Shown here piece by piece: positions 34,309 to 58,910 of a stretch of DNA of 64,000 nucleotides. The notes below the pieces were generated by a model. The model was not told where the DNA came from and searched no databases. It saw only the letters and a list, made by a program, of their open reading frames with translations. Positions within the stretch are counted from its first letter, which is position 1; every line of letters starts with the position of its first letter. Made by a program: the position numbers and the translations under genes. Source of the stretch: Tretioscincus oriximinensis (lineage: Eukaryota > Chordata > Lepidosauria > Squamata > Gymnophthalmidae); the NCBI GenBank assembly GCA_022410635.1, contig JAJVDF010000044.1, forward strand, positions 1,942,476-2,006,475, given 5' to 3'.

Positions 34309-37300
34309 CTGAAAAGAGAAAGCAAGTTTGATTTTACTTCCCTCATTTAGTTCAGAGATTGCTTACCTGTTGCTGTGGTAATCAAGTGCTGCACTACAAA
34401 ATGTAAGGATCCAAGAACCAAAGCACCTTACCTTGGAAAAACTGTCCGCTGCCAAGCCTGCCTGCTGCCGTGGACAGTGCCAGCCACACCACCGTATCTG
34501 CCCCCTGGGCCTCCGTCCGCAGCCTGGTCTTCATCTTCTCATAGAAATCTGGCATAGACGACCTCACCGCTGCAAGGTGGAAATGATAAGATAAAGAAAC
34601 ATCAAACAATTGCGCTTTTCATGGTTTCAGAATATTCTACCTTTACCTCTCTATTCAGAACTGAGCAGGGAATAGCAAATATCGCTCTCCAGGTGTTCTC
34701 CATCATTGCTTACCCTTGGATATTCGCTGGAATTCATGGGGGCTGCAGTTCCATGACTGTCTGAGGGCCATAATTTGGCCACTTTGCTTTTAAGTATCTT
34801 CATTAGGCTCTCTTTGCCTGTTGCTGTCCTCTCTTGGAAGCAATGGCGGCATCCATGTATGCCCCAAATGTATTCTAAAGGGATAGGCTGTTGTGTGAAG
34901 GAATCCACCCAAGAAGCATCCCTACCCTTTCTACACTAAGTTTTATTTTGAGACTAATGGAATTAGACTGAGACTACGGGNCTTTTTTAGAACGTGGATT
35001 GCTGAACCTGCATGAACTCGTGGGGCAAATTCAGCCCGATGCAAGTACCACAGGGGTAAAAATTCTTTCTGGGGGTGCAGCCTAAGACGCTGATAGATCT
35101 CCATACTGGGAGTGCATCATAAAATCCGGACACATAAGGGAGGATGTTAAACCACACAACGCACACACTAGCTGCTTTCAGCACCGGCCAAAGACATAAC
35201 AAAGTTTCAAGGACCATAATCCTGATCCCTGACCTGAATCCAGACTGTTCAGAAGAGAGGAAACCCAAATGGTAAACAAATGGTTCAGATGGTAAACAGA
35301 ATCACAAACAGGAACAGGTGGAGAATTCAACTTTGCCTTCTTGCTGGTTCTACTATAATACCCAGAGCCCAAAAGGGGAATGGTGTTATTAAAATACCTG
35401 GAGTATCTGCCCAGCCTGGATGCATAGAATAAAAGTGGACGTTGGGGTGTGTTTTGGCCCATTGTTCTGTCAAAACCACTTGCTGTCTCTAGGATACAAC
35501 AAAAGGCATCAAACTGAAAAAGAGCAATGACACCAATCAGTAACCGAAAAGCAAGCTATATTACCAGGGGGTGTTTTTGCCCAGGACTGTTGCATTTGTG
35601 GTGGAACACAAAAGAGCAACCCAGCTTTGGTCTTCAGGGGCTAACTTGATGTACAAATGCACCGTCAACATTTTCAGTCCAAAGCAGACCCAAAACATCC
35701 ACTCAGCATGATTAGATGAGACAACTTCCCCCCTTCCGTCACAGGGCAGATTAATGGTCTACTGTTGTGACCACACTGGCAGATTCAAGGGGAAGTTGAA
35801 GAGCATTAAGCGTGATGCCTTGCCTGAATCCGCACGTAGACTCAGATGAAGAGATCAAGGCTGAAGCTGAGCCAGAAACGGAAGTTTCAGAGCAGGCCGA
35901 GCTAGGAGTGCCAGCTGGCCAGGAGCCTGATAGTGAAGAAGATCCAGCACCTGAGCTAGTAATGAACCACCAGTGTGATAAGGCCTTCCTCCAGCATTCA
36001 CAGAGAGCAGTCACGGTATTTTCTTAGGGGGTGAACCAAACTTGTTATTCTCTGTGTGTTATCTAGCTCGTGAATTCCTGCCCTTGGCTTATATTTTCTG
36101 ACTTCGTGATTGTGTTTTGCCCTCGGATATTGTTGTGACTCAGTGTGTACGATTCTTGACCTCTCTGACCACTCTAACGTGTTGATGATTCTAACGTGGG
36201 ACCTTTAGGGCGTGGTCATTGAAGGGCTTCTGAGAAACACCCATCTCTGTCAGCCCTTCTGTTTGCTCTTGGTGGCTTCTCTTCCAGTCACTGCATTCTG
36301 TGCTTGCCAGCTGTTATCTGAGCTGCCTGCCAACATACATGATATAAGTTTAAAGATGATCATTCTGATTCGCTCTTCCCACCCTATAAAACAATATATT
36401 TAAAGGATTACTAGCCATGGCTGACTTCACACTCACTGCAGTTATGATATTCTAATGTGTAGAAGTAAAAGCTCCTCTCCCCTGTGGACTGGTTTATGGG
36501 TTTTAAACCATGATGGCAGCAGGATAATAAAACATCTAAGTTGACATACGTGGANGTAGCTGGTCGAATTCGACTTTTTGTATGCCTAAACACATGCCTA
36601 GGGCACAGTCACACCTAGGTTTCGATCCTGCTTCAGTCCACCTTCAGAATGAAAGGCCACATGAGCAGACTGAACAGCCGTTTTCCCCCCACATTATCTA
36701 ATCCAAATATACTGCATGTTCTCAAAATTGGAGACTGCCTAATGAAGAGATCTTGCCACTTTGCTGGTGTGCTCCCTTGTGATGAAAGTGGAGCTGAATT
36801 CAATGTGACCTAAATTAGCCAATTTAGATGTGACCACAGCCCTAGTGCTAGTTTGGAAATTATCTAGTAACCCTGGCAGCCAGCAAGTGAAATATTTCTG
36901 GCACTGTAAGATCTTAAAAAGAAACTTCAATTGAACACACCCAACACTGGAAGGAGATCATAATCAAGTATCTCGATGACTGGACAAGAGCTCAGGCTGT
37001 TACCTTATTTTGTGCGTAGACCATTGTCCCATCAAAGGCTGTTCTTTCTGACTGTAAATCTGATACGTCCAATTTCTGGACCAACATTCCTCCAGAGGAC
37101 ACAGTGACCTGTAAAATGAAAGAGACCAGTGAGAAAAAACGTACAAGGGCTGCAACTCATAANGTTACCCTGAAGTTTACGGTTAGGCATGTATTTTGTT
37201 CCCTTTATAATGCTTCAGTGGAAAATCACAATTACATCTAGGTTCAAAAGGTGAAATAAGTGACTCCTGGAAGTCAAAGCAATACCAGTAATTTCTTTTG

Positions 37301-40300
37301 AGAGCCACTTTCACATGGAAGATTAGCATAATTCAAGTGGAAAATTTCAGAGATTTTGAAAATAGCCGAGCTGATCAATACACGCCCGATCTCAATCTTT
37401 TTCAGGCTTCATCCACATGACACTTGTTTATTCAGGAATTTTTCTGCTAATCCGTTTGATTGGTGTTCAGATCTTTACAACAGTCATGACTGTTAAGGGT
37501 GGGCCTGGGGTTTGTTCCTTCGTCTGTTGGCATGGATAGCTCCTCCCCCTTTTTTCCTGGGAACCAGAGGACCTCCCCAAACATGGCTGCCACCACTCNC
37601 AGGTCAGTAATTCAAACTGCTGCTCCACGTTGCCGCCTCCTATGATTACCTGGCTGCGTGGACAGAGGCAAGAAATTCATATGAAGCCAGCAATGTGGCT
37701 AGTAATGGTGGCCAAGCCTCCCTAGAGGGTCTGGTCTACCCTTATGGGCAGAAGAGTGGGGACAAAGGTATTTTTCCACCCTGAGGGTTATCAACCTGTG
37801 AAATTTACTTCCAGAAGAGGTGGTGATTGCTAGCAGCCTAGATAGCTTCAAGACAGGATTAGATAGCTTCATGGACACCAAGGGTATAATTCGCTACTAG
37901 GACAGAGTTTTGATACTGCCTCCAGTATCAATACTTACAACTCTAGGGTCATCTTCTCTTTCCAAAACAGGTAGTAGAGCTGTTGTTAAAATATACGTGC
38001 CTAGAAGATGAAGCAAAGAGTCTGCAAGTATTTCCATCTAAAGTAGCATCATTATAGAAAATGTTTAGGCAGTTACCAGGTCTGTCATTTCCCCAAGAAA
38101 AGAGCTGGGCCTTACATACCCAAAGTGTTTGTAGCAAAGTTCTTTTCAAGCCCATCTTCTGTTACTTCTCTTTTGTTTATCATGCAGCCTGCATTGTTGA
38201 TCTGCAAAGTAGGGAACGGAGTTTAGAAGTCATGACCATGATGTGGCAATAAAGAGCACAGCCCTGAATGCGAGATCCAATGCTCTTCCTCCTCTGATCC
38301 ATGGATGATTTATTAAGAGTGCTTCTNAGATGAAGCCACAGGCCGTATCNNTGTAATACCTTTGAAGGGAACNGAGAACAGCTGAAGGTTTTGCCTTTTT
38401 TCTGCTGGAGGCTGCCCGGATGCAATTGGTGGGCCGCAGGACTACACGAGCTCTGACCCAATTCAGCAGGGCCCCTGATACGTTCTTATGAGTTTGCTTC
38501 CTTTAACAACAGAAGATTTAATGGGGTAAAAACTCCAGCAAGAATTTAATAGCAACACTACAAACAGCGGGTCTTGTAGCCATTATCNAAACTCGCTCAC
38601 GATTCAAAACTTCTTTGAATAAGGAGCACAAGGTAGGGCAGACTTCAAAAACTTGCTGAGGTTTTGTATTTCATAGCCATTGTGTACCGGGAGCCCCTAC
38701 AATTGTCCTCTCACTTTAGGCAGTTTGGATTTATTGAAGTTTGACTCATCCCCTTGAGGAAAATCAAGATGTAGATTAACAATAAAAGTAACACACTGGG
38801 AATAAGCTTGTAAGACCATTTCTAATAACCAAGGATAATGCACTTAAGGAACAGCTTTCAATCCATTTTGGTTTTATTTTGAAAAGACACACAAATAGAT
38901 GTACACAAATAAATGTATTTAGAAGTCATATCAAGGATATTAAAGTCCAGCAAAGGGGCCAGCAGCACTTAGAGACTAACGGGAGAAAAGTGGGTGGCAG
39001 AAGCTTGTAGACACGTAGATGCACCTGAAGAAGCAGATGCTTCTAAGAAACCTTATGCCACCCACTTTTCTCCTGGTCGTCTCTAACTGCTGCTGGCCCC
39101 ATTGCTGGACTTTCTACTTGACTAACACGGCTATTTCTCTGAAAAGGATATTAAACTCAATAAAGAAGAAAAAGAACCTGGTTTTTGTACCCTTCCCTTC
39201 TCAGCCGAATCTACTTTGCAAATCTACTTATAGCTGAGTTGGCTACAGCTGAAGGCCAGTAGAGGGCGCTTACTCTTCTCCACATCTGACACAGGGCCTC
39301 GAAACCAGACCTCTCAGTTGAAAGACCGTCTCAACCATTGCGCCATTCATGCCTTCCTTAGCCTGAATTAATTTCCATGTAACTTCCACTCCATGTTCAT
39401 ATATAGAGGTGGCAGAATTAAAGGCTCCTCGCCATACACTTTCCTGTACACACATAGTGAGTTCTTCACTCATGTTATCCTGCATTTTATATCAGTCTTC
39501 GCCATAGCATGGAACTACTTTCAGAAACTCCTTTTTTCTAGCTACACTAAAAATATAATTTGGTTGCTTCTTTTCCCCAAATGTCCTGGCTAGCTCTAGC
39601 TGGACAGTATCAGTTAACTCATTAGGGTAATCCACCAAATATCTCAAAACTAGTCCATTGCATTATGGTAATCCAACAGGCTTTAGCACCTCCTCTCATC
39701 CACCCATTCATTCCCTTGCCCTATCTCATCCCTCCTTCACTTTCTGTTTATTTCTTCATTTTCTCTTTCTGTTTGCTTTGTCTTTCTCTTTCTTTCTTCT
39801 TTCCTTCCTTCTTTCTTCGTACCCTTCTTTCATCCATTTCTTCATTTATTTTTCCTTTCCTTCCTTCCCTCTCTCCTTCCTCCCTTCCTTCTTCCCTTCT
39901 TTGTGTCATTGGTTTCTGGAGGCTGCCAAAGTTCCGAGCCCTGTCATTGGTCAGGTATATCTTGGAGTGTTGGGAGTCTGTGGTATGTGGTTTATTATAC
40001 GTACAGATGGGTTAGAATTCTCTTTCCCACCTTACCAGGACATTTAATCTGTGCTCATTCTTGAACTGTTCAGAAAATTTCCAAATCTCTTTGGGATCAG
40101 ACATGTCCAGAATATGTACCCATACATTCTACAGAACAGAGAGATAAAAAGAAAGAAAAATGATTGACACAGCCAATACTCATTTTGAAAACTAAACACA
40201 CACAGACTCTTTTCTCCCTTTTTCTCTTTCAAAGGCATGCATGTATCCCCATATAAACACAGGCTCACTCATTTCCCAGCGCAGTGAATCTCTTAAGAGA

Positions 40301-43300
40301 CTACCAGCCTAGGACAGAANGTACCTATAGTAGGGGGGCTCTTGAGCCCTGACTGACCCTTGCCCTTGCTCTGTTCCACAAAGAGGTCTAAGAGGCCGAA
40401 GGACAGTTGGCCTTTTAGACCTTTCTGTGGAGTAGAACAAGGCCAAGTGCGAATCCAACCTGAGACCACTTCACTGGAATCACATGTAGCTGTACAGGAT
40501 TTAGAACGGGGGTCTATTTTATTGGATCCCCAGGACGACTGTTGCCTATCCCAGTTCTGCTTCCTGCCCATGCCTGGCCCCCAACATGGCAACCAGTGCC
40601 TGGGGAAGAGCCCTGTGCGTCTCATCCATGCGNTGCCTTCCCAGTCGTTCTGAACTGGCCGACCACACTGTGTGCAGCACGTGGAAACAGCTCCCTAGTG
40701 TGCACCTAGGAAAATAATGNCCACCAGCCGTTACTGTTTGCGCTCTGGGTGAGAAGAATGATTCCCCTCAGGCATATTTGGTAGCAATGCTGGAAAATAG
40801 CATAAGAATCTCATATACACATGAGATTTTTGCCCATTTTAGGGGTCCCAAGGAGGGAGAAATTCAATTACAGGAGTTTCTCCCACCCCTCTGCCCCCCA
40901 CCACTTGATGTCCCATTTCTAGCCCCATCCCTTTTTGACTTCNGGTGCCACACCCATCACTGATGTCATTTCCTGTTTTAGTTCCAGGATGCCACCTTAG
41001 TGATGGGCGGGGCCAGAAGGGGCTGGTGTAGGAGTCATGTGACCAAAAAGGGGCAGGGCCAGAACAGGCGGCGCAGGGCCAGCGGAAGAAATTTTCCTCC
41101 CCATACGAGTTTCTCAGTTTGATTTTATACCACCATTGCTTGGTAAGGAAGAAGTAGCAAATACTTTCACTTCAGATGGAACAATCTTACGAGACAGTCA
41201 GCCAAGTACATTTTTAGGGATCCATTTTGTACTTCTTTAAAAGTCATACACGTGCTTTTAAACCATCTACAGTAAAAAACTGGACTAAAACCAGGGGAGC
41301 GAAATCTGTTTTTCTCATCTTTTCTCCAGTTCTTCAAAGTCTGGTTTAAAAGCACATGTAAAGCGAGAAAGTCTGGTTTAAAAGCACATGTAAAGCGAGA
41401 AAGTTCTTTTTTAAGAGCTGAAATTCAATAGCAATAAACAAATTTTGAGCATAAGGCCCAGTGAAGAAAGGGCTAAGACTACTAGCAGAATTCTATCCTC
41501 TCCTGGAAGACAAATTACAAAATAGATTATATTCAAGATCAAAACTTACCTGATTGCCAGTTTCTCCTGTTATTTCTTTTTTAGCTTCCTCAGCTCTGTC
41601 TCTGTTTCGGCAAACTAAATGAACGGTTCCCCCTGAGGAAATTCAGAAGGATTAAGAGGAGTTTCACAAAACGTGAAGGTTTCGTTATGTAGTGTCACCT
41701 TTTGTCTGCTTGTGTGAAAANAAACTGAAAAAGGACATTTTTCTGAATGAGGGATACAGGCGTGTTGAAGGATGGAATCTCAACCAACAATGGGCATTTC
41801 TTCACTAGAATGTATTTGGGGATTTATGTTGGAATAGGGGTCTAAAAGNCATCTGCAAGTTTGGCTGTTTTTAAATAATCTATATCCATTGGTTGGTCCT
41901 AGGGTGGATAACAAATGACAAGGGAATCTTTTTTACAAATAATGTTTTAAAAAATCTGTACCTTCTCTCCCTCCCTCCTTCCTTCCTTCCCTCCCTCCCT
42001 CCTACTCATTCTCCCTGGAAAGCCAGAACTCAGGTGGAGTTATTTAAGAGTTTTTACCAGGCACTAAAAACTAAATAATATAGGAAAGTGTTCCAGAGTG
42101 TGGAGTTCACCACAGAGAAGCCCCTCCTTTGTGCCCCTACCCCTTCTGCCTTCTCCTTGAGATCTTAATGCATGGAGAGGTCTATATGGGAGAAGGTGCT
42201 ATGGCAGGTCCCCATTCCAAGATGCTGTATAACCCAAAATAAAGCTTAGGAGTGCAGGAAAGGTCAACGTTTTCTAGCTTCCTTCCAGATTGCTGTTGGT
42301 GTTATTTAGGTACCATTCAGCCCTGAGCATGGGTACCTCCATGGTAAGCAGGGCGATAACTGTATGGGGAGGGCAAGGGGGTGCTTGGCCCAGGCAACAA
42401 GCTAAGGGGACAGCAAAATGGCTGATGCACTAGAATTGTTATTTACCCTAGGGACATAAAACCAAGCAGCAGGTCTTCTTGGCAGAGACACAGAAGTCGT
42501 TTTACCATTTCCTGCTTCTGGAGAGAGATTGAGTCAGCAGTTCACTGCAGTTAATCCTATCACTGCACTATAGTTGATCCTGGATCCAGAGAGACAGGAG
42601 CATGAATAAGTTGGCCTCAGTCAACTGGAGCTGTGCCAGGGCCTTGGGTTTGGAGACCAGGGCCAAAATATCATGTAGAGAAAAGTCAGGGGGGAAACGA
42701 TGTCAGATGGGCCTTTAAGAGGTGATCATACTGAAGCCTAGTTCACTGCAAATCTGTTGTGCAATCTATGCTCTTCGGTGGAAATCAGAACCTGTCTGCA
42801 AGTGAAGAATATTGTCCTTTATCTTTCTTTTTCTTCCTTCCGTTTTTGCTCTTTGCTTCATTTCTACACATTATGAGGGGAAGAAAAAGGAAGGGCTGCT
42901 ATCCTTTTGCATGAACGGGTCTTTGTCAAGCAAATCTTAAAAAGCCAAATAAATCCAACAAGGAAATTGGCAAGGAGCTTTCAGTTTACCTCTCTTCGCT
43001 ATTTCTTTCGCAGTAGCTTTGCCGATGCCGCTGTTGGCTCCAGTGACCATGTAAGACCTCCCAGTTGCATCCACTTCCAGGTCTTCTGGGACAAAGCGCT
43101 TGCAGGCCGCCTCATAGCCACTCCTGTAAAAAACACAGCAGCCAGTCAGTCAGGAAGAATACTAATCATCTGGATACAAGTGGACAAGGGTCTCCAAATG
43201 CAGACTAAAAACTGTGACTTTCCCGTGCAAGGTTGCAACTCGGTTCTGTATCTTATGGCAACCATGGATTAGGATGCTGCAGTGGCCTTTTAGATGCCCG

Positions 43301-44735
43301 TCCCAGCCCNTTTCCAAGAGGTCAAGCGCACGGTCACACACACACACACACACGGTTGCAGCCCTGTTCCCACGGTTATGGGAATACCACATTCAATTTT
43401 GAGTGATTCTTCTCCAAAGTACCTTAAACCCAGAATATCGCTCAGTATTCTGGACATGTANCAGAAGGGTTACATTACACTAATTATACCTGATTGCACT
43501 TCACAATTGCCTTCAAATATCCTTCCAATTTGCCCCTCCCTGGATACAATCCTAGGCTGCATCCACACCACACTTGTCCGTTCCACAATTTATTGGTTTT
43601 ACCACATTTTTACCCTCTGCAATATATTCTAAGGTTTACAACATCAATTAATCTACGACCGTCCTGGAAACTCAGAGTGTGTCTGGAGAATTTGGGACAT
43701 AAGCTCACAATATTTTTTTTTCTTTTAAATTAAAATCAGATTTGGCCTTTTTTTNAAAAAAAACTGCAGGCTTCTCGGCTTGATTTTCATGTGACACAAA
43801 GGCAGCAANGACTTCCTGGACACTCATATGCATGTCTGTAATCTGCCAGAAAGCCTGAAAGTGGCAAAGATGAAAGTTAGGTGCTTCTGCCTCTATCCAG
43901 GTGAAACTGCTGTATCCTTCACAGTCCACCAGGAGAGTCCAGTACTGGAATTCCTTGTGCCCAAAGACAGTGGATTGTTTGATCCCGTTATGGCCAGACT
44001 ATGGCAGAGGGACCCCCATGAGAAGGCTCTGCTGGCTTCTATGAAGACTGCAGGCGCCCCACCCTTCCTTCTGTGGGCACCTGGGACATAAATGGCTGCA
44101 TAAAATGCCAGTCGGGTCCTTCTGCCCACGGGATCCTTGGGTCTGAAAACAGAGGCCCCAAAGAGGGGATCCCTGCAGGGGCTGCCTTCAGGCAAAGCTG
44201 GATCCTGACTGGTGACATTCTGCATGGCAGCTCGTCTCAAAAGAGCTCCTGGGGCCACAAGGTCCCCTCCGTCCTGCACTAGGAGTCCCACGATTGGAAC
44301 GGGAGGATGCAACTTGCCCCGAATGAGATGCGTTGGCTGGCGGCAACCCCACATCACTGGTTTATTCCACCACCATTGGAAGCTTCACAGTAGAGCATGG
44401 ATACTCTGGAATAAACCAGCCCACACAATGCTTTATCGTGGGGTATCCAGCTATAGTGAAATATAGTGTGAGTGCAGCCCACGATAAAGCATTGTGTGGG
44501 CACATATTTATATATGTGCCCACACTGAGATGGGGCTTCCTGCCAAAGACCCGCCTTTTCCGGTCCTTCAGCGGCGACGACCTCTAAGCATCACGGGAGA
44601 GGTAGTTTGTTGGGAGAACGTTTGCCCTCTTGATTACCCCCTGCGGCTAGTCTCTCCCCCGGCGCTGGTTCTTTCTTACCGGCCGTACTGCTGCAGCCCT
44701 TGGAGGAACCACACCGAACTCCTGTACCAGGACAT
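34193..44735 (-). CDS. DHRS12: DHRS12, dehydrogenase/reductase (SDR family) member 12, complete (10 exons)
   Basis: In transcript order the exons are 44680-44735, 42990-43123, 41550-41632, 40036-40128, 38120-38201, 37939-38000, 37004-37108, 35398-35488, 34432-34569 and 34193-34308. All have AG/GT borders and together give 960 nt, or 319 residues plus TAA, close to the 317 of human. Classical SDR motifs are present: TGANSGIG (nucleotide binding), NNAG, the catalytic Ser in TVSS, YAQNK for YxxxK, and the HPGWADTPG segment. The family is a Rossmann-fold NAD(P)-dependent oxidoreductase; its physiological substrate is not well established. The start is MSWYRSSVWF in a GC-rich first exon, matching the human MSLYRSVVWF start. 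It is convergent with WDFY2. No frame damage is seen. Confidence 0.95.
34432..34569 (-). CDS. DHRS12: DHRS12 exon 9
   Basis: Acceptor caccttgcag and donor GTAAGG. It encodes VRSSMPDFYEKMKTRLRTEA and on to WLALSTAAGRLGSGQFFQ. Confidence 0.95.
35398..35488 (-). CDS. DHRS12: DHRS12 exon 8
   Basis: Acceptor gtatcctag and donor GTATTT. It encodes RQQVVLTEQWAKTHPNVHF and then YSMHPGWADTP, the segment after the active site. Confidence 0.95.
35489..37003 (-). other. DHRS12 intron 7
   Basis: 1.5 kb. A stretch at 35755-36230 has a Glu-rich open + frame (35812-36027) followed by ct-rich sequence, probably part of an unidentified retroposon. Nothing else is recognised. Confidence 0.5.
37004..37108 (-). 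CDS. DHRS12: DHRS12 exon 7 (catalytic)
   Basis: Acceptor cattttacag and donor GTAACA. It encodes VTVSSGGMLVQKLDVSDLQS and on to MVYAQNK. It holds the catalytic Ser and the YxxxK active-site pair. Exactly 35 codons. Confidence 0.95.
37770..37900 (+). mobile_element. CR1-like LINE fragment
   Basis: Same RT C-terminal segment in the opposite orientation (ttccagaagaggtggtgatt), in DHRS12 intron 6. Confidence 0.65.
37939..38000 (-). CDS. DHRS12: DHRS12 exon 6
   Basis: Acceptor catcttctag and donor GTAAGT. It encodes TYILTTALLPVLEREDDPRV. At 62 nt it was found by matching phases of its neighbours and similarity to the human segment. Confidence 0.93.
38120..38201 (-). CDS. DHRS12: DHRS12 exon 5
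   Basis: Acceptor ctactttgcag and donor GTATGT. It encodes INNAGCMINKREVTEDGLEK and then NFATNTL, holding the structural NNAG motif. Confidence 0.95.
38940..39148. mobile_element. DNA-transposon-like repeat, copy with both ends
   Basis: Starts aagtccagcaaaggggccag and ends gctggactttctacttgact, so the ends form an inverted repeat. It lies in DHRS12 intron 4. Confidence 0.6.
39155..39350 (-). mobile_element. tRNA-derived SINE, internally deleted copy
   Basis: Tail aaagaagaaaaagaacctgg, a shortened body, then head with tcgaaaccagacctctcagt. It directly abuts the DNA-transposon-like repeat at 38940-39148. Confidence 0.6.
39700..39905. repeat. Polypyrimidine tract (TTCC/TTTC-rich)
   Basis: About 200 bp almost purely C/T on +, with tandem ttcc and tttc. 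DHRS12 exon 4 lies 130 bp away. Confidence 0.85.
40036..40128 (-). CDS. DHRS12: DHRS12 exon 4
   Basis: Acceptor ctgttctgtag and donor GTAAGG. It encodes NVWVHILDMSDPKEIWKF and on to EHRLNVL. Exactly 31 codons. Confidence 0.94.
41339..41402. repeat. 32-bp tandem duplication
   Basis: Two identical 32-bp units starting gtctggtttaaaagcacatg at 41339 and 41371, in DHRS12 intron 3. An inverse of the core (gcttttaaacc) lies at about 41256. Confidence 0.9.
41550..41632 (-). CDS. DHRS12: DHRS12 exon 3
   Basis: Acceptor atttcctcag and donor GTAAGT. It encodes GTVHLVCRNRDRAEEA and on to ETGNQ, the second beta strand and helix of the Rossmann fold. Confidence 0.94.
41963..42004. repeat. (CCTT/CCTC)n simple repeat
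   Basis: ctccctccctccttccttcc and similar tetramers over about 40 bp in DHRS12 intron 2. Confidence 0.9.
42990..43123 (-). CDS. DHRS12: DHRS12 exon 2
   Basis: Acceptor tttttacag and donor GTAAAC. It encodes SGYEAACKRFVPEDLEV and on to the TGANSGIGKAT nucleotide-binding motif and EIAKR. Phase 2 in, phase 1 out. Confidence 0.95.
43332..43354. repeat. (CA)n microsatellite
   Basis: About eleven CA units, in DHRS12 intron 1. Confidence 0.9.
44418..44524. repeat. Nested inverted repeats in DHRS12 intron 1
   Basis: cccacacaatgctttatcgt at 44420 pairs with acgataaagcattgtgtggg at 44481-44500. The right arm also starts a second hairpin, gtgtgggcacata paired with tatgtgcccacac (44493-44524). Confidence 0.85.
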
Positions 44736-44910
44736 GGCGCCGCCCTCCGGGGCAGGAGGCCTGAGAGAGCAGCTGCCGTGTCTGGGGCCGCGGGGAACGG
44801 GGCGGAGGAAGCGGGCGGGGTGGGCGTGGCACCCAAGGGGCGGGACTTCGCTTCCTCCTGNCTTGCCCGGCGCTGAGGACACCCTGGAAGCGCAGATCGG
44901 GAAGGGTCTC
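44560..44910 (-). promoter_or_regulatory. GC/CpG-rich first-exon and promoter region of DHRS12
   Basis: A CpG-rich block surrounds the DHRS12 start codon in otherwise AT-rich surroundings, with runs such as gggccgcggggaacggggcg. No TATA box is seen. It ends about 1 kb from the 3' end of the PRDM9-like gene. Confidence 0.6.
44680..44735 (-). CDS. DHRS12: DHRS12 exon 1
   Basis: Begins at ATG 44735-44733 within CGCCATGT and encodes MSWYRSSVWFLQGLQQYG plus two bases. The donor is GTAAGA. The N-terminus matches the family start. Confidence 0.93.
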
Positions 44911-45862
44911 AGTCCGCCTTGGCTTTTGAGTTCGGAGCAGGAATCGGTCTTGGCTTTTCTCCAACAGCTCGGGCTGCTTTGGGGCATGAATTTCACCCTG
45001 GTGGCTGATATCCGACCAGCCAGACTCAAGTATTGTTTCTTTTTCCAACTAGCTATTTGACTGCTGGCTTTTGTGCCTGAAGGAACCGTAATGCGGTCTT
45101 TTGTTTAGGTTTTTCGGTAGCCAAATACCAAGGGATTTAAACTTTTGGTAAGCTCCGTGTCAGCCGTGATTTGGAGTGGCGGCTGCGTAGTTCCTGGAGT
45201 ATTGAAGCTCATAATCTGGTTTGTCAACGTTCACGGTTAAGCCAGGGTTGATTTGCAACAGAGGTTTCCACAGTCATTAGCTGCAAATTTCCAAACATGA
45301 CCTGCAGACTGGAAGGGAATCTCTGAAGAAACCTGAGTTTAGAAGGGGAAAAGGAGCTCTGGTGGCCAAAGGTTTGTCTGCTTGTCTGACATCAAACTCA
45401 AGGCAGGTTAGTAAGGTGGAGAATCTTCCCAGGTCTGTTGCTCTCCAGGCATTTTAATCTTCGTGCTCAGGGACTGTTACTCTTGAACTGCAGGGAATCT
45501 GGCTGGGGTAAGAAGATGTCCAGACACCAGGACATCCTGCATTGCAGCCCTTGACTAAACAGGGAGAAATACATACAGAAAATTACATCAAATAATATTC
45601 TTGAATGTCAGCAACTTTACTATCAACAACAAATATGTCTCAAAATGAAATCCCTTTTCTGAACACACAATGCAAAGTGGGATGTGCAGATCACTGAGGG
45701 GGAAAAAAGCTGTGCTCAGGGAACTAAAATAAGGAATCGCCACATTTTGGCTCCACAAATATGACGTTGACAGTCTATGATTTCCGCAGACTCCTTACAT
45801 GGTTTTCCCCTGTGTCTGTTTCCATGTGCTTGGTCAGATCCAACAACTAGCTAATGCTTTTT
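44736..45862 (-). other. Short intergenic region between PRDM9-like and DHRS12
   Basis: About 1.1 kb, holding the PRDM9-like 3' UTR and the upstream side of the DHRS12 island. A reverse ATTAAA (tttaat at 45453-45458) is a possible poly(A) signal. No other gene is seen. Confidence 0.5.
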
Positions 45863-58591
<12,729 letters not shown>

Positions 58592-58682
58592 CTGATGCAT
58601 TGAGAAAAAGTTANTACACTCCTGAATTTAATGGCATGTTTGAAACCTAATATTTTGTAATTAAATGTGGGTTAATAAATAC

Positions 58683-58910
58683 TAGGTATTTACATAAGAA
58701 GAGCCATACTGGATCGGGCCAGAGCCCATCTAGTCCAGCATTCTGTCTCACACAGAGGCCCACCAGATGCACCTGGGCAGTCTGAACAGAGGAAAGCAAA
58801 ATATGCACCTGTTCACAACTCCCTGCAAATGACATTTCAGGAGCACTACCTGTTGCTCCATCCTGGAGGCAGCATCCAGACATCCATCCTGGTACACATT
58901 TATACCCTTC
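58683..58910 (-). mobile_element. CR1-like 3' fragment
   Basis: Matches the 3' part of the copies at 18216 and 32606 (tactggatcgggccagagcc). It lies directly upstream of the KRAB exon. Confidence 0.65.

Noticed and set aside
35812..36027. 71-residue Glu-rich + frame antisense in DHRS12 intron 7
   Set aside because: No recognised family, no splice partners; probably a retroposon remnant. Kept only as an intron note.
39658..40047. 129-residue Ser/Phe/Leu-rich + frame
   Set aside because: Translation of a polypyrimidine simple-repeat tract.
44494..45060. 188-residue + frame over the DHRS12 first exon
   Set aside because: Antisense shadow of the CpG-rich first exon and promoter of DHRS12.
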